64,000 nucleotides of DNA from Hypoxylon rubiginosum (taxonomy: Eukaryota; Ascomycota; Sordariomycetes; Xylariales; Hypoxylaceae): NCBI GenBank assembly GCA_902806565.1, contig CADCXA010000022.1, positions 1 to 64,000 of the forward strand, written 5' to 3'. The notes under the pieces are model-generated. The model was not told the DNA's origin. It did no database searches and was given only the letters and a program-made list of their open reading frames with translations. Made by a program: the position numbers and the translations under genes. Shown in pieces: positions 51,168 through 61,450 of the stretch (within the stretch, counting starts at the first letter, position 1; each line of letters opens with the position of its first letter).

Positions 51168-51887
51168 TCAGACGGGTAACGGCTGCGGATTGTTCCCCGC
51201 CGTCTTGTACAGCTCTCTGAGCTCGAAGGCCTCGTGCCCACCCTCGGGGACCTCGCCGACGACGCGAGCCGGCTGTCCCGCTACAATGCTGAAGCTAGGT
51301 ATGACCATGTTGGGAGGTACGATAGTGCCGTCGAGGATGCGTACGTAGTCCTTGATGATGGAGAACTCGCCGACGACGACGTTCTGGCCGATGTGTACGT
51401 GACTTCCGACCGTGGCTGCTTGGACGACGGTGCCTTCGCCGATGAATACGTGGTCGCCTAGTCGGAGGGGGAGAAAGGTAAATGAGCTGAAGGGTAGAGG
51501 ACTGTCAGCAAGCAGATATGGATTGGGGGATGAGGCAGGCTTTCGAGACTGACCCTTTGTAAATGCGACCCGGTGGGCGCAAACAACACCCTTTGCTTAG
51601 ATAGCAATATCGGCCGATAGCCACGGCGGTGTTGCTACCCGGCGCAGCACCCGAGCCCGAGGTTGGCTGGACAGTTCTGGCAAGGTCGCCGCGTATCATA
51701 GCTTCGGCTTGAATAACCGTCTTGCCACCCAGCATGATGTGCTGCGTTCCGATCAAGATGGCCTTCCTAGACACCTTGTTTCCTGTGTCCTGCGCAGAGA
51801 GGTGTTGTGAGTCTCGCCAATTCCTTAGTGGCCGTGTTAATTGCTTACCGTCTCGATGTATTCTCCTTTGACTTGCTTCCTCGACAT
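51168..51887 (-). CDS. DCTN5: Dynactin subunit 5 (p25), left-handed beta-helix protein
   Basis: Three exons (51,849-51,887; 51,554-51,789; 51,168-51,486) give 197 residues. The chain is made of imperfect hexapeptide turns (for example VFIGEGTVVQAATVGSHVHIGQNVVVGEFSIIKDYVRILDGTIVPPNMVIPSFSIVAGQPARVVGEVP), the left-handed beta-helix fold. MIRGDLAR and IVPPNMVIPSFSIVAGQP are characteristic of p25. It sits in the pointed-end complex of dynactin with p62, Arp11 and p27, and links dynein to early endosomes (Neurospora ro-12, Aspergillus p25; established). The second donor is GTCAGT, fixed by phase. This is the clearest housekeeping gene in the window; it lies 200 bp from an AT-rich block. Confidence 0.93.
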
Positions 51888-52080
51888 TTTGGCTACAATT
51901 GCGCGAGTAGCAAATTACTTAATCGCCGATACGGAAATGCTTCGAGATGACGTACGTAGCGAGGTTCAATAATTGTTTAGTGAATCGCGACGCGAAGTTC
52001 CAACTTAATTACGAAATAGGCACAGTTGATTTCAAAATACATACTGTACAAACGATTGGCATTACGTAATCTATCTACCC

Positions 52081-53150
52081 TAGACTACTTTAACATACGT
52101 TTTTAAATAAAAATATAACTTAGCTGATTATTAACCTGTTTTAAACTTAATTATTAACTTGTTTATTTATATATAATAAAATATTAATTATTAATTATTA
52201 AAATTTAATTTAATTATAATTTTATAATTAAATAAGATTTTTTATTATTAATTTTTTATTTAACTTATTATTTTTAATTTAATTTTAAAATATAAACTTT
52301 TAAAATAATATATAAATATAAATATTTATAATATAAAAATAAGAAATTTAATTATATTAAAATTTAATAAATAATTATAATTTAATTATAATTAAAAAAT
52401 AAAATTTTAAATAAAATTATTTAAATATAAAATTTAAAAATATTATATAAAACTTTTTATAATATTTTTTATAATATTTTTTATAATAATTTTTATATTT
52501 AATTTATATATTAAAATATTTTAATAATTAAAATTTATATTAATTTAAATTTTATAATATTTAAAAACTTTTTATAAAATAAAACTTTTAATATATAATT
52601 TATATTATTTATATTTATTTAAAAATTATTAAATAAAATATATAAATATTTTTTAAAATTTAATTAAATTTTATAAATATTTTTAATTTAAATATTAGTT
52701 TAAAATATAATTATAAATATTTAATAAATATTTAATAAATATTTAATAAATATTTATTAAATAATTATTATATATTATTATTATATTTTTTATTAAATAA
52801 ATTATTATATTTATTAATAAATAATTATATATAATATAAAAAATTAAATTTATATTATAATATATATATAAAATTATATATAATATTAATATAACTTATT
52901 TTAAATTATATTTATAAATTATATTTTATATTTTAAAACTTAGTTATAATTAATTTATAATTAAATATAATTATTATTTTTATATATATTTTAATATTAT
53001 TAATTTTTTTATTATTATTATTAATTTAATATATAATATAAATATTTTTATAGAATTTTTTTTAATTTTATTTTAATTATTAAAAACCTTAAAATATATA
53101 TTAAATACTTATTAAATATATATCAAGTACTTATAATTTCTATCTTTTAC
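52081..53150. repeat. Second AT-rich, probably RIP-mutated block
   Basis: About 1.07 kb of almost pure A and T with no open frame, sharply bounded by ordinary DNA on both sides. It resembles the first isochore in composition and is probably a single decayed transposon fragment. Confidence 0.75.
52716..52759 (+). repeat. 11-bp tandem repeat, four units
   Basis: The unit AATATTTAATA occurs three times exactly and once with two changes. Confidence 0.85.
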
Positions 53151-53283
53151 CCCTTCTTACATAATTAAATTTATACCTGGGGCCGTGGTTAGGTCAGATC
53201 TTAATAATCAGTGGTTGGCACCCCGCCACATACAAATAAGTAGGTCAATGGTCAGGTCCAAAACGGGTTAATGGTCGGATGAG

Positions 53284-53547
53284 CTATATCCCCTTCCTAA
53301 ATATGAGGAACAGAAAGTAAACAGCACCACGTTCTTCAAACAAAGCAGAGTTCGCTAAACTTAGGAGCATCTCTGTAAATCTAATGTCACCTTTCAAATA
53401 GCCTCTTGAATCATAAACGACAGGTAATTTTCTTACTTCTAAAGTAATGTCTCGTACACCGACGTTTGGTGCTGCATCTATCTCCATCTGCATCAGAATA
53501 CGCGCCTTAGCATGGGTCGAATAGGCTATAGGCTCTGGCGACTTCAT
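53284..53547 (-). other. Possible small protein or gene fragment, 87 residues
   Basis: An ATG-initiated frame whose product (MKSPEPIAYSTHAKARILMQMEIDAAPNVGV...) has protein-like composition but no recognised domain. It starts 11 bp from the first iron-repressor-type site and ends beside the AT-rich block, so it may be the surviving edge of a decayed gene. Expression is unproven. Confidence 0.25.
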
Positions 53548-53557
53548 ATTTAGAATG

Positions 53558-53566
53558 ATCAGATAA
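53558..53566 (+). promoter_or_regulatory. ATCWGATAA iron-repressor (SreA/URBS1-type GATA) site 1
   Basis: ATCAGATAA, a perfect match to the nine-base consensus bound by the fungal GATA iron repressor, 317 bp upstream of the siderophore transporter ATG. Confidence 0.68.
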
Positions 53567-53610
53567 AATTTTTGGTTGCCAAGGTACCGGGGTTCTTTTG
53601 TTATCTCGTT

Positions 53611-53619
53611 TTATCAGAT
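53611..53619 (-). promoter_or_regulatory. ATCWGATAA iron-repressor (SreA/URBS1-type GATA) site 2
   Basis: The minus strand reads ATCTGATAA, a second perfect match 45 bp from the first and 264 bp upstream of the ATG. A further GATAA core lies at 53,601-53,606. Confidence 0.68.
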
Positions 53620-53882
53620 CATCTATAATGGGTCTCGCTAATAGCATCCCATACCGGCCTCATCAGACTGTGAGCCTAGTGTAGGCATAATGTAACGTCC
53701 TCGTCTCTGTAAGGTTGCACCGACTCCAGCCATGCCAGCCTGGGAAGCGTGCCCCCGCTCTCGCCTCGTGGGATTTCACGGGCTCATATACCTAAGCCTC
53801 GAGCCAGCTGGGTCCCGATTTCCACAGGTCTCATGTTCCATGCCAAGTTGAGTCTTGAGATTCATTTGCCTTAACAAGAAAC

Positions 53883-55919
53883 ATGGCGGAGATCGAGAAG
53901 AAGCCAACTGAAGGCGGCCCTGAGAGTCAGACTCAAAATTCATCAACGCCCACCGCGGTCGATGAGATCACCCCAACTGTCGCGCCCACGGCAGAAGCTC
54001 GAGGGAGCCTCGATGTCGACGAGAAGCGGATTCCGGACTTGGAGGGCCAAGATGGCGTACGGGACATTGAGGCTATCACCCAGACCTGGTCTAAGAAGAT
54101 GTTAATAATCACCTACGTATGGTATGAGAAACGAGCATTTCGCGAACCGAAAGGCACCAAGACGAGATTGCCAATTAATCTATTGATAGGCTTTTGATCG
54201 TCAATTTCGTCTTGGCTTTCGAGTCCAGCATGTCTGGCTCCTTAATCGCCTATGTCACGAGCGACTTCCAGAAGCACTCGCTGCTCACGACGGCGCAAGT
54301 GGTAGCGTCCATAGTCGGCGGGGTGTCGCGGATCCCCATCGCCAAAATAATCGACATCTGGGGCCGTCCCGAGGGCTTCGCGCTCATGACCTTATTTGCT
54401 ACGCTGGGCGTCGTGTTGATGGCCGTTAGCAAGAACGTCGAGACATATGCTGCGGCTCTGGTATGATCACCGTCCATCTACACAAAACTCCATTCGATTG
54501 CCGGCTGCATACTCACCCCTGACAGGTCTTTTACCGTGTCGGCGAGAACGGCATGAACTTCATCCTCGATGTCCTAGTAGCCGACACCACGAAACTGCGG
54601 AACCGTGCATTGGCACTAGCGGTCATGTCCGCCCCCTTTTTAGCCACCACCTTCGCCGGACCCGCTGCTGCCGAGGACTTCCTCGCAGGAGTTGGCTGGC
54701 GATGGGCCTACGGCACCCTGGCCATCATCATACCCGCCTGTGCGGTACCGATCCTTTGGATTTTGCTCTACGCCCGCAAGGAGGCGCGCAAGCAATTCCC
54801 CGCCGCCGTTCGAGACTCCGGTCGCACATGGTCGCAGACTATTATTCATTACACGATCGAATTCGACGGTAAGTTTTCCTGGTAGTAATGCTGTCCTACT
54901 ACTATTTGATGTCTAATAAGTGTCAAGTCATGGGAATGATTCTTATCGTCGCTGGGTTCTCCCTCCTCATCCTACCCTTGACGCTTGCCACGTACCAGAC
55001 GGACAAGTGGCGGTCGGCTGCGATCGTTACCATGATAGTCCTCGGCGGATGTTCGCTTGTTGCCTTTTGCATATGGGAGAAATACTTTGCAAAGGTGACG
55101 CTGGTGTCATTCCACCTGCTATGGGACCGCACGGTTATGGGCGCTTGCATCATGAGCGGCGTCATGTTCGTGGCCTCGCGATGCTGGAGCTCGTACTTCC
55201 AGAGCCATCTACAGGTGGTTTTCGGCTTGTCCATCAAGGACGCAGGCTGGATTGGCAACATCTATAACTTGGGCTCGTGCAGCTGGAGTTTTGCTGTCGG
55301 ATACATGATCCGCATTACCAACCGGTACAAGTGGCTGGCGCTCGTCGCGTCGCCCTTACTTGTCATGAGCGCGGGCTTGATGATCAAGTACCGTATGCCT
55401 GGAACGCCACTTGGATTGGTGGCCATGTGCCAGGTCCTTGAAACTATAGGTGCTAGCGTAAGTTATTCGTACTATTCGCGCCTCGTGATCTATTTCCAAG
55501 TGCTGACTCCCCTTCATAAGACCCTCGTCGTGACCGAAAGGATCGCCATCATGGCGGCTGCCGAGCACGAAAACGTAGCTATGGTACTCGCGCTGCTGTC
55601 AATGTTTACCTCAGTCGGAGACACTATCGGACTCGGTGTTAGCGGCGGCATCTGGACGAACAGTATTCCGGGTCTGTTGCAGAAGTACCTGCCCGATGGA
55701 CTCAAGAACCAGGCTGGTAAGATTTTTGGGAGTCTCGTCGTACAACTCTCGTACCCATGGGGCACACCAGGCCGCGTGGCGATCCAGGAGGCTTACGGCG
55801 AAGGCATGCAGCGCATGTGCATCGCTGCCTGCGCTGTCTTGTCCTTAACAATCCCGTGCGCTATGGCTTGGAGGAATTTGAATATCAGAGACAAGCAGAT
55901 GAAGGGTAGGGTCGTGTAG
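53883..55919 (+). CDS. Siderophore-iron transporter of the major facilitator superfamily (SIT family)
   Basis: Five exons (53,883-54,121; 54,190-54,460; 54,526-54,868; 54,928-55,457; 55,521-55,919), all in phase, give 593 residues. A hydrophilic N-terminus of about 70 residues is followed by the SIT pattern: YVWLLIVNFVLAFESSMSGSLIAYVTSDF, then IVGGVSRIPIAKIIDIWGRPEG, VFYRVGENGMNFILDVLVADTT, and near the end TLVVTERIAIMAAAEHENVAMVLALLSMF. About 14 hydrophobic segments fit the family. These proton symporters bring ferric siderophores into the cell. Intron 4 (63 bp) is in frame; it is called because splicing joins GAS to TLVVTERIAIMAA as in the family, and it has a GTAAGT donor and GCTGAC branch. 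Two ATCWGATAA sites lie upstream, in line with repression by iron. Confidence 0.92.
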
Positions 55920-55952
55920 CCACTATTATACAGTATCGTCTTGTCTATACCC

Positions 55953-57257
55953 CTAATATTCTGATAGCGGTCCTTTGACTCTCACTTCAGCGTGTGTTGC
56001 CGGCGTCGTGGGCGTAGCCCGAATCAGTTCCTCGTCGGATGGTGGTGGGATTAAACGGTCTACCCCGCGGGTTGACTCCCAGTGGACTGTGCCGTACCTG
56101 TACATCTCACCGTACGTACCCGGTCGATGATCCGCATCCCGGAAACCCTCCTTCTTGACGAGATCTCCTAGTGCGGGCAGCCCCCCAGCGGAATTGTGGT
56201 ACACCTTGTACATGTGGCTCTTCTCCAGCATCTCTATCACGAATGCTTCGGCCGCCTGCCTCTTTTCCACATCTGGGTCGTCGAGAGGCGTGGTAAAGAG
56301 GTCAACTTGCTTAGCCCCGTCGAAGTCCGTTTTGATCGCCCCCAATACGCCGTTCAGAATCCCCTCCACCATGAACACCTTGTTCTCCCAGAACTCGCGC
56401 CCGTTCCACCCCGTGCTCACGTCGAGAAGATTCCTTGTGCGGTCGCCAATCAGCATTTGCGCGACGTAGTCGCTCATCTCACGGATCTTGTCCTGAAAAT
56501 TCCAATCGGCCATCCCTTCGGCGAGTCCAATGTCCTCGACCAAGGGCAATTTGTGGAAACCGTTGGCGTTGGTACGGCCCTTCCACAGCTCTTTGTAGCA
56601 GTTGTGCCAATTCTCGATGAAAACGCACCCCTTTCGCGCAGCCACCATATAGTTGCCGAAGCTGCCCCATTGTTTCCTAATCTGCCCTGTGATAATCCAG
56701 ACGGCCATCTCATAAGTGGAGTCCGGAGCCGTAAGATGATCCCAAAACAGAGGGTCGAGATGAGTATGTAACATGTTCCCGACGTCCATCCAGACGCCCC
56801 CGTATTCGAACAGCAACGGCAATCGCACGAGGTCGGCAGCATGCTGCGCCGCATGTCGGCCGTCCATGGTCCGATTCACGAAACAATCGGGGAACCAGTC
56901 CTTGCCGACATAGTTGTAGACGTTGTTCGGGGACCCCTCGGTGAGGTCCACTATGCGGACCGTCCAGGAGCTGCCGAGCTTTCTCACCCAGTTTATCACG
57001 GTGCATCTGTAGCTCGGACACATGGAATCGAGGCTCTTGTCCCAGAATGCCCATACGTTTTTCTCAGAAGTAATGGGTCGAAAGGAGCGAAGTTCTTGAA
57101 CGATTTCCGCTTCGGGACGCAAGTCCAATCGGGAGTCGGACACCACGCGGAGGCCCGTTGCCGACTCGGGTAGTACGAATTTAGCCATTTGGGCCGAAGA
57201 TCTTAGATCGTCGTGAAGTTGTTGAGAGGTTCTTGGGAAAGTTGTCTTCAAATTCAT
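55953..57257 (-). CDS. Capsular-polysaccharide-type glycosyltransferase
   Basis: One 434-residue open frame without introns. The core NVWAFWDKSLDSMCPSYRCTVINWVRKLG...VRIVDL...DLVRLPLLFEYGGVWMDVGNMLHTHLDPL is that of the Caps_synth/GT32-like glycosyltransferases; GGVWMDVG occupies the place of the DXD sugar-nucleotide site. No signal peptide or membrane anchor is obvious, unlike Golgi mannosyltransferases. A second in-frame ATG 23 codons on (MAKFVLPESATGL) could be the true start. A TATAAAGG lies 55 bp upstream of the first ATG. Its 3' end converges with the transporter gene, 33 bp apart. In fungi these genes often sit in accessory or secondary-metabolite regions; acceptor unknown. Confidence 0.82.
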   Translation of the reverse strand: MNLKTTFPRTSQQLHDDLRSSAQMAKFVLPESATGLRVVSDSRLDLRPEAEIVQELRSFRPITSEKNVWAFWDKSLDSMCPSYRCTVINWVRKLGSSWTVRIVDLTEGSPNNVYNYVGKDWFPDCFVNRTMDGRHAAQHAADLVRLPLLFEYGGVWMDVGNMLHTHLDPLFWDHLTAPDSTYEMAVWIITGQIRKQWGSFGNYMVAARKGCVFIENWHNCYKELWKGRTNANGFHKLPLVEDIGLAEGMADWNFQDKIREMSDYVAQMLIGDRTRNLLDVSTGWNGREFWENKVFMVEGILNGVLGAIKTDFDGAKQVDLFTTPLDDPDVEKRQAAEAFVIEMLEKSHMYKVYHNSAGGLPALGDLVKKEGFRDADHRPGTYGEMYRYGTVHWESTRGVDRLIPPPSDEELIRATPTTPATHAEVRVKGPLSEY

Positions 57258-57821
57258 GTGAGTTGCTGTGTCCTCTACATAATGCGCTCTGTAAATCGCA
57301 TATTCACAGTGCCTTTATACTCTTCAAGGGACGATGCGATTCATTCATTGTTTCTTCTTCGATTCCTGTCTGCGCCCCGGTCCCTGGCGGGTAGGGCCGA
57401 CGCGCCAAACCGAAATGAGATAGCTTACCCGGTAGTGAGAATGATTCATTCTGACACATCGGGCTGAGCACGCCCTGGAACCAATCCCAATCTCGAATGT
57501 AACGCTAATACTGGTAATTTGTATCTCACCCCTAACTTGAACTCCATCAAGTCAATTGAAGGTCAAAATGAATCAGAGTGAGTTGCGCCTTATCAAGCGC
57601 ATCTTGGGCGATATGGCTCTTGTCATCGCAACTCATCTGGAACGGGGCCGTTCTACGCAGCATGGGCTCGTCTAGAATGTGAAATCTATAAGAAGCCTCA
57701 CTGAATCAGGTAAATGTTGACATCAATATTCACAAAGACTTTCATCTTAAACCAAGCACTAAACTGAACACTCAAACTGAACGCCTCCGACATCGTAGAC
57801 TTAATATTAGCAATCGACACC
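57258..57821. promoter_or_regulatory. Divergent promoter region between glycosyltransferase and hydrolase
   Basis: About 560 bp between two head-to-head starts. A TATAAAGG (minus strand, 57,312-57,319) serves the glycosyltransferase. No ATCWGATAA site was found here. Confidence 0.5.
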
Positions 57822-59216
57822 ATGGTGCATCTTAAAGACAAGCCTGAATACGTCGACATCGATGTCGACTTCAAGCCCCTACCAAAATATGGTCACCTCT
57901 CGGAGAAGACGCCCGAGTTTCTAGCAATGGAGCCTATCATCGATGCCGCCTATACGAAATTCTGGTCGCTGCCCGATTTTCCAGCCTTTCGCCAGGCCGC
58001 AGGGGACGCCGATGCCGTGATGCCCCCTGGTGGCCCTGATCGATATCGCGACGTCACGACTGAGCTTCTACAGTTCCCTGCGCGCGACGGTCACCTGATC
58101 GAGCTGAAGGTTTATAAATCTCCAAACGTCAGACCGAATGCGACTCTGGTATATCGCATGCACGGCGGTGGTATGAATAAAGCCTTGGCACGACCCCTTT
58201 TCTTCTTCTCCTAGTATGCTAACTCATTCTATGAAGGACATGTGGTCGGGCGACACGAGGTAGATGGTATCGAGAACGTTTACGCCGCTGTGAACCCCGA
58301 TATAGTTGTCGTCAGCGTAGATTATCGATTGTACGTATTTTATCTTCCCTCCGTCTGCCGCGGCCTAACTAATATCGAAAAGAGCACCCGAATTCCCATT
58401 CCCTGTTCCGGTTGAGGATTGCTACGATGGCTTGTTATGGGTATGCCTTGCCCATCTAGCCAGCTTTTATAATGAAAATATGCATTGCTAACCCTTAGCT
58501 CTAGTGTAAGAAGAACTGGAAAACTCTCGGAATCGATCCGGAAAAGATCATTGTTGCCGGAAGTAGTGCAGGAGCCAATCGGGTAGGTTCCAAACCCGTG
58601 TCTTACAAGTGCTGCGTGGAGCATCTCCTATTGACCCTGTTACTAGGCTGCAGCTCTAGCTATTATGGCTAGGGATGATGGCATCACTGGTATTATCGGT
58701 CAGGTCCTTCACTTCCCTGCGGTCTGCCATCCCAAGTTCTTCCCCCGGGACAAGTACGAGTTCGGTAGTTTCATCCAGAATGCGGACAACTGTGTCCTTA
58801 GCGCCGTGAGATATGAGGCTTTTCTCGACGCATACAATCCCAATCCCGAACCCGACCACAGACATTCGCCTCTGCTCGCAACATCGCTAGCCAACCTTCC
58901 TCCAGCGTGTAAGAAAACCCTCCCTTATCATTTTCTCTCAATCCCTCTGTATCATTCATCTCATTCGTGTATAACTAACATGTGGTCCTGTCTGCTAGTG
59001 ATACAATGCGCAGGCGTCGACATCTTCCGAGACGAAGCTTTCGCGTATGCCGAAGCCCTTGAAGTTGCAGGGGTTGACGTCAAGATATACGGTTACCAAG
59101 GCGTACCGCATTGTTTCCCTGCCATTATGAACACACATCCAAGCACGCCCACCTTCTACGAAAGGTTCAACAGTTTCTTAAGCAAACATGCGACTAGCTC
59201 TGTCCAGCAGGAATGA
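57822..59216 (+). CDS. Alpha/beta hydrolase, HSL/esterase type
   Basis: Six exons (57,822-58,170; 58,237-58,330; 58,383-58,440; 58,505-58,582; 58,647-58,908; 58,999-59,216), all in phase, give 352 residues. The catalytic set is complete: oxyanion motif HGGG (114-117), nucleophile G-S-S-A-G (Ser about 188), acid in CAGVDIFRDE (Asp about 288) and histidine in GVPHCFP (about 318). RLAPEFPFPVPVEDCYDGLLW is typical of the hormone-sensitive-lipase-like family. No signal peptide, so probably intracellular. The substrate is a small ester or lactone but cannot be told from the sequence. Its divergent neighbour is the glycosyltransferase. Confidence 0.9.
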
Positions 59217-59731
59217 AAGGTTGTACACCATTAACGAGGAATGGCGTGCTTACGCATGTGCGTATTCGGGTCTCTTTACGTGTATATATTAGGTAGCTAT
59301 CCATCTTATATCACTCGGCTATTTCGTGTAAGACGCAACCCAGACTAAGTGATACATCGTAACACAGAAGTACCGTACCCCTTTTCACAGCATCAATCTC
59401 TCCTAAATTAGCCAACAGTCGTAGCAATTGGATCTGAGTGGTCACAGAGAAAAGGTATAGTTACATTGCAACACTGCTACAGTAAACAGTGATCAGGCAT
59501 ATTATGCGGTCACGTCATGTTCCGAATGCGCACAACTTGGGAAACGTAGTATAGTAACACTGAAACTTGGATTTCTTTATACACCGCTAATATACAAAAG
59601 CGCCAACAGACAAAAAGAGTGTGTACCCCTTCCACCGCCCATGCTTAACCCCAAAAGCCAACCCTTATATAGTACAAGAAGATGTTTGCGTGTGAGAAAA
59701 TTTGCTGCTGCTGCGTCACTGTTGACCCCCT
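59217..59731. other. Intergenic between converging genes
   Basis: 3' flanks; nothing further seen. Confidence 0.5.
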
Positions 59732-60450
59732 TTAGGACGTCTTGCTGCTGGGAAGACCGTGGTAGCTGATGGTCTCCTTGCCGACCTGCCAGGTGCCGCC
59801 CTTGGTGTCCTGGTTGTTCTTGCCGTAGCACTTGCTGTCGGCGTTGGACATCTTCTTGAGGTACGTCTTGCAGTTGTCCTCGTCGGGGGTGTGGACGCCG
59901 TCGCTCATCTTGTTGTGGATCTCGAAGTCGACCTGGGCCGGCACGCCCCCCTTCAGCTTGTAGCCGTCCTTGACGAGGGCCGCGTGCTTCTGGCCCGGGC
60001 CGATGACGGTGGGCTTGTTGTCGAAGGCATGCGTCACGTGGTAGCAGTACTCGTCTACCGCGGAGTTGTATCCTGTGATTATTAAACATATTAGCGGGTT
60101 TTTACATAGACAAGTGGTGTAATCTTGTTGGGGGGTTCAATACCATTCCCGTCATCCGCGTTGCCTACCGGCATCCAGTTACTGCCGCATGACGAGATGC
60201 CGTCGGTGGTCTTGCGCTCGGCCAGGGTGCCGAACATCTCCTCAGGCGTTAGGTCTCGAACACCCAGGTCGATGATCTCGAAGCGGCCGCGCTTGATCTT
60301 CTTCTCTGAGCTCTGGTCCGCCTGAGTTACACCCTGGTCGACATATGTGCGGGCATTGACGTCGCTCACACCTTTGTCGACATAGGTAGGCGTGCTGGCA
60401 ACAAGGCCGGCTGTAGCAGCGATGATGAGAGAGATGGTGGAAGAGTGCAT
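59732..60450 (-). CDS. Secreted protein with duplicated propeptide motif, 215 residues
   Basis: Two exons (60,144-60,450 and 59,732-60,072) join with phase 1 (GTATTG donor, TCACAG acceptor). A signal peptide (MHSSTISLIIAATAGLVAS) is followed by a duplicated short motif TYVD(K/Q)GV (residues 22 and 35) and then KIKR, a Kex2-type site at about 51-54. The remaining 160 residues have four cysteines: SCGSNW, EYCYHV, DNCKTY and SKCYG. The part EDNCKTYLKKMSNADSKCYGKNNQDTKGGTW resembles the C-terminal region of some fungal secreted chitinase-like or effector proteins. GC content of exon 2 is very high. Function unknown. Confidence 0.7.
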
Positions 60451-61000
60451 TTTGAGTGATGATAGATGAAATTGACTTGGTAGTTTAGATAGAAGAAACT
60501 GTATAGAGTTGATTGTTATGGTATTGATTGTAGTGTTTGTTGTTATGTTGTTGTGATGATACTGAAAAGATGAAACTTATGAGAGAAGAAATGATCATAC
60601 TTATAGAGTTCTTGCCATCACTTGACGGACTTCAAACACAATGCATTCATCACCATGCTTGTTCTCTTGGACTCGATGCTAAAACGCCGTGGTCCCTGAA
60701 TGTTGCTATTCTCGTTTGCTATTTTCGTCCGGAATCTTACTCTCATGATCTCATGTTGGCCTCACAGGTTGACAGGAATCCATTAGGCGCAAGTAGTTGG
60801 AGTCCTTTGGCAGAGTGGATTAACTAATCGATTTGCCTTAGGACGTTTCGAATGTCGATCCATGATAGACAAACTAATAATAACATCAAAGGCTGTAAGG
60901 AATATGATCATAAGTCACCAGGTAGTGACTTGATCTACCTTGAGCCTGTCTTGAAACTGGGACCTGGTGTTGGCATGAATAATAGTATCGGCCCTCGTAG
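60451..61000. other. Promoter region of the 215-residue secreted protein
   Basis: No gene seen. T-, A- and G-rich simple stretches lie directly upstream of the ATG. Confidence 0.45.
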
Positions 61001-61450
61001 CTGCAGGCAGCGGTTGAATCAATTCAATCAAGTCAATCAAAAGACCTTTATTTGGATTGAATAGAGTCAAATCAAATATATGAATAATATATAATTGACT
61101 GAAGGTATTCGCAACCGGTCTAATATATACCTAGGTACCTACATATATCTAACCAATAAGAGGGACTTATGGGTACCGGGACCCACATTAAAAGATGAAA
61201 GCCCTTGAAAACACCAAAGATTATCGTGACTTTTACTGGGTCCTATAATGAATTATACCCACTAAATACTTCTAAATTAGGCAATAAGTGGGGCCGCTGT
61301 GGCTTTTTTTGACTTGTTGCGCAATCAATTAAAAAAAAATTTTAATTGGGCTGACCAAATTTCCAAAATTTCCTGATTTACCGGTCTGAACCAAGTCAAT
61401 CGTCAATCAAACCAATCATACGATTGATTTGATTCAACCGCTGGCTGCAG
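61001..61450. mobile_element. MITE-like element (family 2), 450 bp
   Basis: The left end CTGCAGGCAGCGGTTGAATC (61,001-61,020) and the reverse complement of the right end CTGCAGCCAGCGGTTGAATC (61,431-61,450) differ at one base in 20, and similarity goes on weakly inward (CAATCAAGTCAATC-like words on both sides). The interior is AT-rich and has no coding frame. It is unrelated to the other MITE family. No second copy is in the window, and no target duplication was certain. Confidence 0.65.
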
